Below, piece by piece: positions 26,478 to 34,015 of a stretch of DNA of 64,000 bases. The translations under genes and the position numbers were made by a program. Below the pieces are notes generated by a model that saw only the letters and a program-made list of their open reading frames with translations, ran no database searches and was not told the origin of the DNA. Each line of letters starts with the position of its first letter. Position 1 is the first letter of the stretch. Origin of the DNA: Flavisolibacter longurius (GTDB taxonomy: Bacteria > Bacteroidota > Bacteroidia > Chitinophagales > Chitinophagaceae); assembly GCA_013327885.1 (NCBI GenBank), contig JABUMY010000003.1, positions 1 through 64,000 of the forward strand. The letters run 5' to 3'.

Positions 26478-26846
26478 ATGGCAACAGTAAAAAAAACATT
26501 GGTCTTAGGCGCATCCGACAATCCTTCCCGTTACAGCTTCTTGGCCATGAACCGGCTAAAGGCGCACGACCACCCCGTGGTGGCAGTAGGCCGAAAAGAA
26601 TCGGAAGTGGCCGGCATTGCCATCTCCAAATCGCCCGTGGTGGAAGACGGCGTGGATACGGTCACGTTGTACCTGAATCCCACGCACCAAAAAGAATACT
26701 ACGATTACATCCTCAACCTGAAGCCTAGCCGCATCATCTTCAATCCCGGAACCGAAAACCCTGAGCTGATGAAGATGGCAAGGGAAAAAGGCATCGAACC
26801 GGTGGTGGCCTGTACGCTGGTGATGCTGGCAACGGGGCAGTATTGA
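26478..26846 (+). CDS. CoA-binding domain protein (YccU-like)
   Basis: The 122-residue protein is a single Rossmann-like CoA-binding domain: KTLVLGASDNPSRYSFLAMNRL at the N-terminus, then VVAVGRKE, DTVTLYLNP and RIIFNPGTENPELMKMARE, ending with PVVACTLVMLATGQY. Proteins of this size bind CoA or a related nucleotide and are largely uncharacterised. It starts 42 bases after the flavoprotein stop and may be read with the polyketide operon, though it is widespread outside such clusters. Its TGA stop begins a GGATATTGGGA repeat. Confidence 0.85.
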   Translation: MATVKKTLVLGASDNPSRYSFLAMNRLKAHDHPVVAVGRKESEVAGIAISKSPVVEDGVDTVTLYLNPTHQKEYYDYILNLKPSRIIFNPGTENPELMKMAREKGIEPVVACTLVMLATGQY

Positions 26847-26880
26847 GGGAGGATATTGGGAGAGTAGGATATTGGGATAT
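26844..26880 (+). repeat. Stop-anchored short repeat after the CoA-binding gene
   Basis: Two copies of AGGATATTGGGA, separated by GAGT, begin five bases after the stop codon. The layout is like the heptad arrays elsewhere in the window, but the unit is longer and there are only two copies. Confidence 0.6.
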
Positions 26881-27121
26881 TTCCTCCTTGGGGTAGATTG
26901 TTTGCGATGCCAGAAAAGTCGTTTTGCGTAGGGTAATTACGGAACGCCTTTGTAGATTTTCGATGGGGTTTCGAAGTTTTCCCATGGTTCCGGCGTAGTT
27001 CTGCCCGATTTTCCAAAAAAGAGTTTCAGACGTTTTGAATGCTTGCGGGTTTTTCTAAATTTCGCATTGCGTACCAATTGAAAATCCAGGCAGCTCATCC
27101 CTGCCGCAACCGTCCAATTCT

Positions 27122-27589
27122 ATGAAACTCTTAAAAGCTGTTGCCCAACTGGCTTTTTGCCTGGCTTGCACGATCCAGGCCGCAGCACAGAATCCTGTGC
27201 CGCTGAATGAAACGAACTACAACAACAGGCCCCGTCTTTTTGCCGACCTTCCCGAGAAGGCTCCCCTCCAACTGACAGAACTGGAAAGCCTGCTGACCCT
27301 TGAAGTTGGCGCCAAAGTATCGGCAAACATCGCCAAGAACATTACCATTTTCGGTACTGTTGTCAGCAAATCCAACCCGGCCGATAAGTCGGTGCAGAGT
27401 GTTGTGGTAAAAAGCCTTACCCGCCAGGGAACCATTTTTACATTTACCCGTGTAACCGACACTGACGGAACGGTTTCGTACCTGGGGCGCATGATCAACC
27501 GGGCTTCAGGCGATGCGCTTGAAATTACCAAAGAAGGCAAAGGCTATATTATTCGCAAGCAGCACATTGCTGAAATTGTGAACGAATAA
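27122..27589 (+). CDS. Small secreted hypothetical protein
   Basis: The 155-residue protein has a clear signal peptide (MKLLKAVAQLAFCLACTIQAAAQ) and a mature part of about 130 residues, predicted mostly beta with no cysteines. I do not recognise a family. It ends 52 bases before the secreted metalloprotease gene in the same direction with no terminator between, so the two are probably co-transcribed. An inhibitor or chaperone of the protease is a possible role, with no direct support. Confidence 0.65.
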   Translation: MKLLKAVAQLAFCLACTIQAAAQNPVPLNETNYNNRPRLFADLPEKAPLQLTELESLLTLEVGAKVSANIAKNITIFGTVVSKSNPADKSVQSVVVKSLTRQGTIFTFTRVTDTDGTVSYLGRMINRASGDALEITKEGKGYIIRKQHIAEIVNE

Positions 27590-27641
27590 GTTCCGCTGCC
27601 TCCGTTTCGTTCGATTCCTATCCATCCCCAATCCAACCCAA

Positions 27642-29231
27642 ATGAAAAAACTTTACGCTTTCCTGTCCGTATTCTTTTTCCTCGCTGCCAGCGTATCGGC
27701 ACAGGTACCCAAATTAAATAGTTACCCTTCGGCAGCTGCCGTTATCTTTCTCGATTTCGACGGCCATATTGTAGAAGGTACGAGCTGGAACTTCGAAGGC
27801 CCGGTGGTGTGCAAAGGCGCTAACCTCAATGCCACGCAACTAACGGAAGTGTTTAACCGCGTTTCAGAAGACTACCGTCCGTTCAACATCAATGTCACTA
27901 CCGATTCTTCTGTGTATGCAGCGGCACCGGCCAAACGCCGCATCCGCGTAGTGCTCACCACTTCGTCTTCCTGGTATGGCAATGCCGGTGGTGTGGCCTA
28001 TAACAACTCGTTTACCTGGGGCGATAACACGCCTTGCTTTGTGTTTACGGCCCTGCTGAACTACAACGTAAAAAATATTGCCGAAGCAGCCTCACACGAG
28101 GCGGGCCATACACTGGGACTGAACCACCAGGCGGCTTATGATCCTATCTGCAACAAAACGTCTGAATACAATTCCGGCACCGGCAGTGGTGAAATTGGCT
28201 GGGCTCCCATTATGGGCGTTGGCTACTATCGCAACGTTACGCTTTGGCATTACGGCAGTAACCCTTTTGGTTGCTCGTATATGCAGGACGACCTGGGTAT
28301 CATTACCCGTACTGCCAATGGCTTTGGCTATCGCACCGACGACCACAAAGGCAGCCGGGAAGAAGCCACCAAAGCATCGTTCCAAAACAACCGCATTTCA
28401 GTAAATGGCATCATCGAACGTCCGAACGATGTTGACGTGATCCGCTTTGATATGCCAGCCAAAGGAAAGATCAGCCTCAGTGCGCTTCCGTTCAGCGTGG
28501 CTGCTGGTTCTACCGGCGCCAACGTGGACCTGCAGGTTGAATTGGTGAATGAAAAAGGCGACAGCGCTATCTACAATCCAGAAGATATGCTGCGTGTTTC
28601 GATGGACACAACGCTGCCCGCAGGCACTTACTACCTGCAGGTGCTGAGCCGTGGAAATACCTATGCGCCTAATTATGCCATGCTGGGTTCTTATTCGCTT
28701 GATGTGCAGATGACATCTGTAACGCTGCCCCTCCACAAGCTGGAGCTGAAAGCAACAGCGGCCAATAACCGTCACAAGCTGGATTGGGAAATTGTTGCCG
28801 ATGAAGCCGTGGTGGAGCAAACCATTGAATCCTCTGTGAACGGCACTGATTTTCAGCCGCTCACCCAGGTGGAAACAGCTACCCGGAGCCATAGCTACCA
28901 GCCGGTTAAAACCACATCACTTTATTACCGTGTTCGGGTGACCTTCGACAATGGCCGTACCCATTATTCTAACGTAACAATGCTGCGTGGCAGCCAAACA
29001 GTAACCAGCAAGCCTTTCCTGGTGGGCAATGTGATCAGCAGCAATCTTACGGTAAACAGTCCTGCCGCATTTAACTATGCCATTTATGATATGAACGGCC
29101 GGCAGGTTGCCAAAGGTCGCCTGGCGCAAGGACTCAACACGGTTTCGGCAGGTTATATGACCAACGGCATGTACATCCTACACTACACCAGTAATGGTGA
29201 ACAATTCTCTGAAAAGTTCATGAAGAAATAG
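27642..29231 (+). CDS. Secreted zinc metalloprotease with probable C-terminal sorting domain
   Basis: The 529-residue protein has a signal peptide (MKKLYAFLSVFFFLAASVSAQ), then VIFLDFDGHIVEGTSWN and an active site HEAGHTLGLNH with zinc ligands His152, His156 and His162. A middle region (about 250-365) resembles a pre-peptidase or jelly-roll domain (DVDVIRFDMPAKGKISLSAL). A fibronectin-like stretch and a C-terminal T9SS-type domain (YAIYDMNGRQVAKGRLAQGL ... NGMYILHYTSNGEQFSEKF) follow. The tail lacks the usual NP motif near its start, so sorting type A is likely but not certain. A terminator follows. Confidence 0.88.
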   Translation: MKKLYAFLSVFFFLAASVSAQVPKLNSYPSAAAVIFLDFDGHIVEGTSWNFEGPVVCKGANLNATQLTEVFNRVSEDYRPFNINVTTDSSVYAAAPAKRRIRVVLTTSSSWYGNAGGVAYNNSFTWGDNTPCFVFTALLNYNVKNIAEAASHEAGHTLGLNHQAAYDPICNKTSEYNSGTGSGEIGWAPIMGVGYYRNVTLWHYGSNPFGCSYMQDDLGIITRTANGFGYRTDDHKGSREEATKASFQNNRISVNGIIERPNDVDVIRFDMPAKGKISLSALPFSVAAGSTGANVDLQVELVNEKGDSAIYNPEDMLRVSMDTTLPAGTYYLQVLSRGNTYAPNYAMLGSYSLDVQMTSVTLPLHKLELKATAANNRHKLDWEIVADEAVVEQTIESSVNGTDFQPLTQVETATRSHSYQPVKTTSLYYRVRVTFDNGRTHYSNVTMLRGSQTVTSKPFLVGNVISSNLTVNSPAAFNYAIYDMNGRQVAKGRLAQGLNTVSAGYMTNGMYILHYTSNGEQFSEKFMKK

Positions 29232-29567
29232 TAAACAATCGCCTTTTAATCCGTGCTCTATTGGTACCAAGGTTTTCCCTTTATTGGGAAAACCTTTTTT
29301 TATTTTTTGGAGTTGATGCTTTGTTGCCCCCTACTGGCAAAAGGTTTTTTTCCACAACGCTGTAGGAAAGCAACAAGCAGGATAGACATAGGTTGCTTTT
29401 TGTTTTTTCAGAGGGAAAAAGGGAGAAGGGGCATTGCCCTGAAGGCAGCATCAGTTACTGGTATGGCCACCCGCAAATGACGCTGCTGCGCAGTTATTAA
29501 CAGTTTTATTTATCTGAAAGATGTGCTGCCACTGGTTTTTTAGTAACTTGAAGAAACCTTTTTCTGT
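29232..29567. other. Intergenic region with terminator
   Basis: 336 bases without a gene. The first 70 hold a strong terminator. The rest contains short runs of T and the palindrome-like GCTGCTGCGCAG near 29483, but nothing I can assign. Confidence 0.5.
29269..29301 (+). terminator. Rho-independent terminator after the metalloprotease
   Basis: Arms AAGGTTTTCCC and GGGAAAACCTT form an 11-bp stem with a 6-base loop, followed by a run of T residues. Confidence 0.9.
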
Positions 29568-30041
29568 ATGAAGTGGAGAAAATTTAATGGTGAGGCGATT
29601 GGATTACCCATTTACAACGCAGTTGAAAATGCTATCAAACGCGAAACCGGCGCCGGTTACCGTCTCAAAGTTTGCATCGGTACCGACAGCCAGGTGAAGG
29701 GCAGTGAAACGGAGTTTGCAACGGTCATTGTTTTTCTGCGCGAAGGGCATGGAGGCTTCATGTTTATCCATAACGAAAAAACCCTGCACCAGTACTCCAT
29801 CAAAGAGAGGATGCTGGTGGAAGTGGCCAAGAGTATAGAGATTGCATACGAACTATGCAATCTTTTTACTTTATACGATGTGGATATGGAAGTGCACGCC
29901 GACATCAACACCAACCCTGCGTTCAAAAGTAATGATGCCCTGAAGGAAGCGATGGGGTATATCCTGGGAATGGGCTTTGCGTTCAAGGCCAAACCCGAAG
30001 CCTTTGCCAGCAGCAGTTGTGCGAATAAGATGGTGAACTAG
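29568..30041 (+). CDS. YkuK family RNase H-like protein
   Basis: The 157-residue protein contains VCIGTDSQVKGSETEFATVIVFLRE, where the Asp of GTDSQ fits the first acidic residue of an RNase H-like fold, then EVHADINTNPAFKSND and YILGMGFAFKAKPEAFASS. This matches the YkuK family (B. subtilis), a predicted but untested RNase H-like nuclease. It is a single gene. Its TAG stop codon opens one of the clearest heptad arrays in the window. Confidence 0.87.
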   Translation: MKWRKFNGEAIGLPIYNAVENAIKRETGAGYRLKVCIGTDSQVKGSETEFATVIVFLREGHGGFMFIHNEKTLHQYSIKERMLVEVAKSIEIAYELCNLFTLYDVDMEVHADINTNPAFKSNDALKEAMGYILGMGFAFKAKPEAFASSSCANKMVN

Positions 30042-30113
30042 TGAGTGGTGAGTGGTGAGTGGTGAGTGGTCAGTGGTCAGTAGTGAGTAGCTAGTAGCTA
30101 GTAGCTAGTAGCA
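30039..30113 (+). repeat. Stop-anchored TGAGTGG heptad array (about 11 units)
   Basis: After the TAG stop come four exact TGAGTGG units, then variants with one change at a time (TCAGTGG, TCAGTAG, TGAGTAG) and three exact CTAGTAG units, all in 7-nt phase. Neighbouring units are more alike than distant ones, as expected for slippage or stepwise duplication. Confidence 0.92.
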
Positions 30114-30164
30114 AGTGATAGGAAGTGATCGTTTCGTAAACGACCAATAATAAATAATCAATCA

Positions 30165-30497
30165 TCACTTCCTTCGCCGGCGCAGGAAGCCGATGACTAC
30201 GGCAAGTAGAAACAACACGCCAAGGCCGATACGGATAGTGACCTGGCGTTTTTTAGCATCCTCTTTTTCCCGCATTTCCTGCAAAAAATCATCAAGGCTT
30301 TGCCCGTTTTCTGCCAGGTTTCGAAAGATCTTTTCTTTTTGAAGACTGTCTTTCCAGCGCTGAGTTTCTGTTGCCGACTTGGTGATAGCAATTGCATTGG
30401 AATCAATGACCTTCTCCAGTGAGTCGATGGATTGTGCCGGCAATTGTTGCGGAAAAAACAGGAGCAGCCAAAACGCAAGAGGGAGAAACGAACGCAT
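30165..30497 (-). CDS. Small secreted protein anchored by a C-terminal helix
   Basis: The 110-residue protein has a signal peptide (MRSFLPLAFWLLLFFPQQLPAQ), a charged helical middle and a hydrophobic segment (IRIGLGVLFLLAVVIGFL) followed by RRRRK at the very C-terminus. The layout of leader, ~60-residue domain, membrane helix and basic tail gives a protein anchored in the inner membrane with its middle in the periplasm. It resembles sorted C-terminal anchors, but no sorting motif precedes the helix. It lies four bases after the preceding small gene, in the same operon as engB. Function unknown. Confidence 0.65.
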   Translation of the reverse strand: MRSFLPLAFWLLLFFPQQLPAQSIDSLEKVIDSNAIAITKSATETQRWKDSLQKEKIFRNLAENGQSLDDFLQEMREKEDAKKRQVTIRIGLGVLFLLAVVIGFLRRRRK

Positions 30498-30501
30498 GAA
30501 T

Positions 30502-30690
30502 TTAATTGTGGACAGTCTTTTCTACTGGTGATGCCAGCACCCTTTGGCGAGGTTCCTGTTCCTGTACCAGCGTAGAGGTCTTGTACAAACGCTCCAATTT
30601 TTTGGAGTCTTTGTGGGCAAAGGAAAAGACCACCAGCACTACCAGGAATAAAAAAACAACAAGTACGTTCTCAATACCTTTTTTGTTCAT
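30502..30690 (-). CDS. Very small single-helix membrane protein
   Basis: The protein has 62 residues from ATG 30690 (MNKKGIENVLVVFLFLVVLVVFSF): one transmembrane helix near the N-terminus and a charged C-terminal part. I prefer this start to an ATG seven codons earlier, which adds MQPICMD. It lies 39 bases after engB and four bases before the next small gene, which supports it as a real gene in an operon. Function unknown. Confidence 0.6.
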   Translation of the reverse strand: MNKKGIENVLVVFLFLVVLVVFSFAHKDSKKLERLYKTSTLVQEQEPRQRVLASPVEKTVHN

Positions 30691-30729
30691 ATCCATGCAA
30701 ATCGGCTGCAAGATAAAACGAAAATCAGC

Positions 30730-31362
30730 TTACATCAATCCTTTCTTGTGCTGCGCAAAAACGTCGTTTTGCTCCGCTACAAATTTCAGGATCTGTTTTT
30801 TGCCAAGATGCTTTACCGCCGAGGTAACAAAATGGGGCGGCGCTTCTTCCCAGGTTTCGCCAAGTGCTTTCAGGAAAAGGTCAACATTCTTTGCCGTTTC
30901 GCGTTGGGTGGTTTTGTCGGCCTTGGTAAAAACAATGGCAAAAGGTATCTGCCATTCGCCGAGTTGGTTGATAAAGTCAAGATCTGCTTTTTGGGGCTCG
31001 TGCCGGCTGTCTACCAGCGTAAACAGGTTAACGAGGTTCTCCCGTGTTTGAATGTAGTCCCTGATCATTTTCTGCCAGCTTTTGCGCTGGCTTTGCGAAA
31101 CCTTGGCAAAGCCATACCCGGGAAGATCCACCAGGTACCAGTCCTGTTTGTCGCTGCCCGTTACCACAAAATGGTTGATCATTTGTGTTTTACCGGGAGA
31201 GGAGGAAACCTTGGCAACCTCTTTTTTGTTGCACAGCATATTGATGAGCGATGACTTGCCCACGTTGCTGCGGCCGATGAAGGCGTATTCGGGTCGGTCG
31301 GGTGCCGGGCATTTGTCAACGGACGGACTGCTGATAAGATAGGAGGCCTGGATGATTTCCAT
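30730..31362 (-). CDS. engB: Ribosome biogenesis GTPase EngB/YsxC
   Basis: The 210-residue protein has the TrmE-Era-EngA-EngB GTPase motifs in order: G1 GRSNVGKSS (Gly30 onward), G2 region with SSPGKTQMINHF, G3 DLPGYGFAK and G4 FTKADK. EngB helps assemble the large ribosomal subunit and is usually essential. It is the first of three minus-strand genes; two small membrane protein genes follow at 39 and 4 bases. Length and motifs are normal for the family. Confidence 0.95.
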   Translation of the reverse strand: MEIIQASYLISSPSVDKCPAPDRPEYAFIGRSNVGKSSLINMLCNKKEVAKVSSSPGKTQMINHFVVTGSDKQDWYLVDLPGYGFAKVSQSQRKSWQKMIRDYIQTRENLVNLFTLVDSRHEPQKADLDFINQLGEWQIPFAIVFTKADKTTQRETAKNVDLFLKALGETWEEAPPHFVTSAVKHLGKKQILKFVAEQNDVFAQHKKGLM

Positions 31363-31484
31363 GGGGGCAAAGATAGGGAAGGGGTTTTGGCCCTCAAGGG
31401 AAGGGGGTGTGAGCTTTGTGTTATAACGTTATCTACGTTTGAGACAGTATGGTGGTCTGTTGTCTGAGGTTTTGTCTTTCTTTC

Positions 31485-31561
31485 CTGTAGTTTGTTTTCC
31501 ACCTTTTCTCTTGGAAAGAAAAGGTGGAGCCAAAAATTCAAGGCAAATCAAACGCTCCGCT
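31485..31561 (-). repeat. Dispersed repeat, copy 2 (inverted relative to copy 1)
   Basis: Read on the minus strand this begins AGCGGAGCGTTTG and runs through TTTTTGGCTCCACC and the CCACCTTTTC / GAAAAGGTGG hairpin, in the same order as bases 141-215. The loop differs between the two copies while the arms are the same. Confidence 0.75.
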
Positions 31562-31562
31562 G

Positions 31563-31602
31563 AGGCCCCCTCCCGGCCTCCCCCAATGGGGAGGAGAATC
31601 GC
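31563..31602. repeat. GC-rich palindromic repeat
   Basis: Contains CTCCCCC-AAT-GGGGAG and follows directly on the dispersed repeat. It is similar in composition to the palindromes at 31805-31858 and 44655-44817. Confidence 0.55.
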
Positions 31603-31731
31603 TCCGTAGTTAAATTATGTTTAGCCCATGCGCAAAAAGGCACTGAACCTGCGGGATTGGAAATATTAAGTTGAGGTGTTCTCTAATTTAAGATTTGAAC
31701 ACTGAGCGTTGAACTTTGAAATTTAGTTTCG

Positions 31732-31771
31732 AAAAAAGAAAAAGCCTCCACCAGAAATACTGGCAGAGGCC
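31732..31771 (-). terminator. Probable terminator of dnaX
   Basis: On the minus strand GCCTCTGCCAG and CTGGTGGAGGC form an imperfect stem (two mismatches) with a short loop, followed by TTTTTCTTTTTT. Confidence 0.6.
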
Positions 31772-31804
31772 AAAAATGTATCGTGCAAAAGCGAGTGTCT
31801 GTGC

Positions 31805-31858
31805 TTAGGTCACCCCTCCACCGGAGGGGCGGGGGAGGCCGTAGGGGGAGGTTAGGTG
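31805..31858. repeat. GC-rich palindromic repeat near the dnaX 3' end
   Basis: The core CCTCCACCGGAGG with the flank GGGGCGGGGGAGGCC closely resembles the arm CCTCCCACCGGGAGG-GGCGGGGTGGGCC at 44789-44817. The two appear to be the same repeat family. Confidence 0.65.
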
Positions 31859-31865
31859 GGACATT

Positions 31866-33716
31866 TTAATAATCCAACTCCAACCGCAACCTGTCCTTCA
31901 GCTCCTTTACCAACGGAAACTCTTCTGTCAGTTTGATGTATTGGTCCTTCGGCGTCATCGGTGCTTCGGTTACTTCCTGCAATTCTTTTGGCGGTTCTAT
32001 CAGTAAAATGGAGAACTGCAGCACCCGGTTGCAAAGCTCTTTTTGAAAAAATTCACCGGCTTCTTTCCGCTCCAATTCAATAAATTTTTCATTGATCTTG
32101 TTATGAACGGTCACCTCAAACGAAGAGGCATCTTTTACCGTTAGTTCCGCCAGTTCGAAGCTTTGCCAGGCTGGTCTTTTTTGCTCTTTCAGGTAGTCGA
32201 TAAATTTTTTCCAGGCCGCTTTCAACGATTCCATCTCCAGCGGTTTGTCGGCAACTACCTGCTGCCCGTTTTCGGCTGCCACTTTTTGGCGCAAGGCATC
32301 GAGTGACGACAACCTGCCGCCGTTGCTTGCCGGTTTTTTTTCTGCAGGCCTGGTGTAGGTTTCCTTTTGCTCTTCTACCAATGCCGGCTTTGGCGCTGGT
32401 TTGGGTAGCGGCGTTTCAATCACCAGCTTTGCTTCCTGCTGTGGGAGGGGAGGCTGAGGTTGAGATTGAGATTGAGGTTGAGGAAGAGGTTGCGTTTTTG
32501 CTTCTGTTGGCGCCTGTTTAGGCGAGAGCAAAATGGGCTGAATGGCTTTAAAGGCTACAGCCTTTGTTCCGTCAACGAGTTTTTTTTTATCAACACCGCC
32601 TCCCGTTGCGGTAAGTTCCAATGCCTGCGAAAGGTAACAAAGCTTAACCAGCGCCAACTCTACATGCAGACGTTTGTTGCGGGCTGCACGGAAATTGATC
32701 TCGGCTTCGTTCAAAAGATTCAGCGCACTGATAATGTAAGAAGGTGCCACTTTTTTTGCCGCTTCGGCATAGCGTAAGCGGAAGCTTTCCACCACCTCCA
32801 GTAAACCGGCTACCCGTTCGTCCTTACAAATAAGAAGGTTGCGCATAAACTCGGCAAAGCCGTTCAGCACCATGTCGCCTTCAAAGCCTTTTTTGTTGAT
32901 GTCATCAAACAGGAGCATGGCACCGGCGAGGTCCTGGGTCAGCATGGCTTCAAACAACTTGAAATAATAATCAGCATCCAGGATGTTCAGGTGCTCGATC
33001 GTATTCTCATAAGTCACTTCGGCGTTGGTAAACGAAACGATCTTGTCGAGGATACTCAGGGCATCCCGCATACAGCCTTCGCTTTTTTGCGAGATCAGTT
33101 GCAGCGCTGCTTCTTCTGCCTTGATGCCTTCTTTGGTGGCAATGCCGGCCAGGTGATTGACTGTATCCTGCAGGGTAATGCGCTTGAAATCGAAGATCTG
33201 GCAGCGGCTCAGGATCGTTGGCAGGATCTTGTGCTTTTCTGTGGTCGCTAAAATAAAAATGGCATAGGAGGGTGGCTCTTCAAGCGTTTTCAGAAAGGCG
33301 TTAAAAGCCGATGCTGAAAGCATGTGCACCTCATCGATGATATATACTTTGTATTTGCCGGCCTGCGGGGCAAAGCGAACCTGCTCCACCAGGGCACGGA
33401 TGTCGTCAACTGAGTTGTTGGAGGCTGCATCCAGCTCGTGTATGTTCATGCTGGTGCCGTTGTTGAACGATACGCAGGAATGGCAATTGTTACAGGCCTC
33501 GCCATCGGGCTGCAAGGCCTCGCAGTTGATGGTCTTGGCCAGGATGCGGGCACAGGTGGTTTTACCTACGCCACGCGGACCGCAAAAAAGAAAGGCATGC
33601 GCCAGGTGATTGCTGCGGATGGCATTCTTCAGGGTGGTGGTGATGTGCTCCTGTCCCACAACCGTATCAAAGGTTTGGGGGCGGTATTTACGGGCCGAAA
33701 CAATAAATTTTTCCAT
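31866..33716 (-). CDS. dnaX: DNA polymerase III subunit gamma/tau
   Basis: The protein has 616 residues from ATG 33716 (MEKFIVSARKYRPQTFDTVVGQ); a TTG six codons earlier is less likely. Walker A is GPRGVGKTT (residues 46-54), followed by the four-cysteine zinc site (CEALQPDGEACNNCHSC), Walker B DEVHML and the sensor motifs ATTEKHKI and LSRCQIFDF. The ATPase part (~1-360) loads the sliding clamp; a Pro/Gln/Lys-rich linker (about 400-470) leads to a tau-like C-terminal domain. A shorter gamma form cannot be predicted: I see no clear frameshift signal. It is a single gene, divergent from namZ. Confidence 0.95.
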   Translation of the reverse strand: MEKFIVSARKYRPQTFDTVVGQEHITTTLKNAIRSNHLAHAFLFCGPRGVGKTTCARILAKTINCEALQPDGEACNNCHSCVSFNNGTSMNIHELDAASNNSVDDIRALVEQVRFAPQAGKYKVYIIDEVHMLSASAFNAFLKTLEEPPSYAIFILATTEKHKILPTILSRCQIFDFKRITLQDTVNHLAGIATKEGIKAEEAALQLISQKSEGCMRDALSILDKIVSFTNAEVTYENTIEHLNILDADYYFKLFEAMLTQDLAGAMLLFDDINKKGFEGDMVLNGFAEFMRNLLICKDERVAGLLEVVESFRLRYAEAAKKVAPSYIISALNLLNEAEINFRAARNKRLHVELALVKLCYLSQALELTATGGGVDKKKLVDGTKAVAFKAIQPILLSPKQAPTEAKTQPLPQPQSQSQPQPPLPQQEAKLVIETPLPKPAPKPALVEEQKETYTRPAEKKPASNGGRLSSLDALRQKVAAENGQQVVADKPLEMESLKAAWKKFIDYLKEQKRPAWQSFELAELTVKDASSFEVTVHNKINEKFIELERKEAGEFFQKELCNRVLQFSILLIEPPKELQEVTEAPMTPKDQYIKLTEEFPLVKELKDRLRLELDY

Positions 33717-34015
33717 GGTAAACTTGGCTTGCAAGGTAGGGAAAAGCGAGCGGATTTAGGCAGCCTTCGCAGCGGTGAATGCGGGGCGGGGCTTGCACAT
33801 GCCTTTGCTTTTCACCTGTTAAAAGGCCGTCAATAGCATAATGCAGGCATTTTATTTTGCTTTCCCGAAACGCTATTCTATTCTCATTCCCTGTCTGGCA
33901 AAAGGGATAAAACTTATCTTTAGCAGCATCAACTAAAAGGCAGGGACTGCGAATTTTTCAATTCATACCAATTTAAAATTGATTGCTGCTTTCCGGTTTA
34001 CTGCCGCCACCTAAA

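Larger units (their letters stand above)
31363..31865. other. Repeat-rich intergenic region between dnaX and engB
   Basis: 503 bases without a gene. They hold the second copy of the dispersed hairpin repeat (about 31485-31561), a CTCCCC-AAT-GGGGAG palindrome, a terminator for dnaX near 31732-31771 and GC-rich palindromes at 31805-31858. Confidence 0.7.

Noticed and set aside
30039-30113. Possible CRISPR array
   Set aside because: Units are 7 nt with no spacers and no cas genes nearby.
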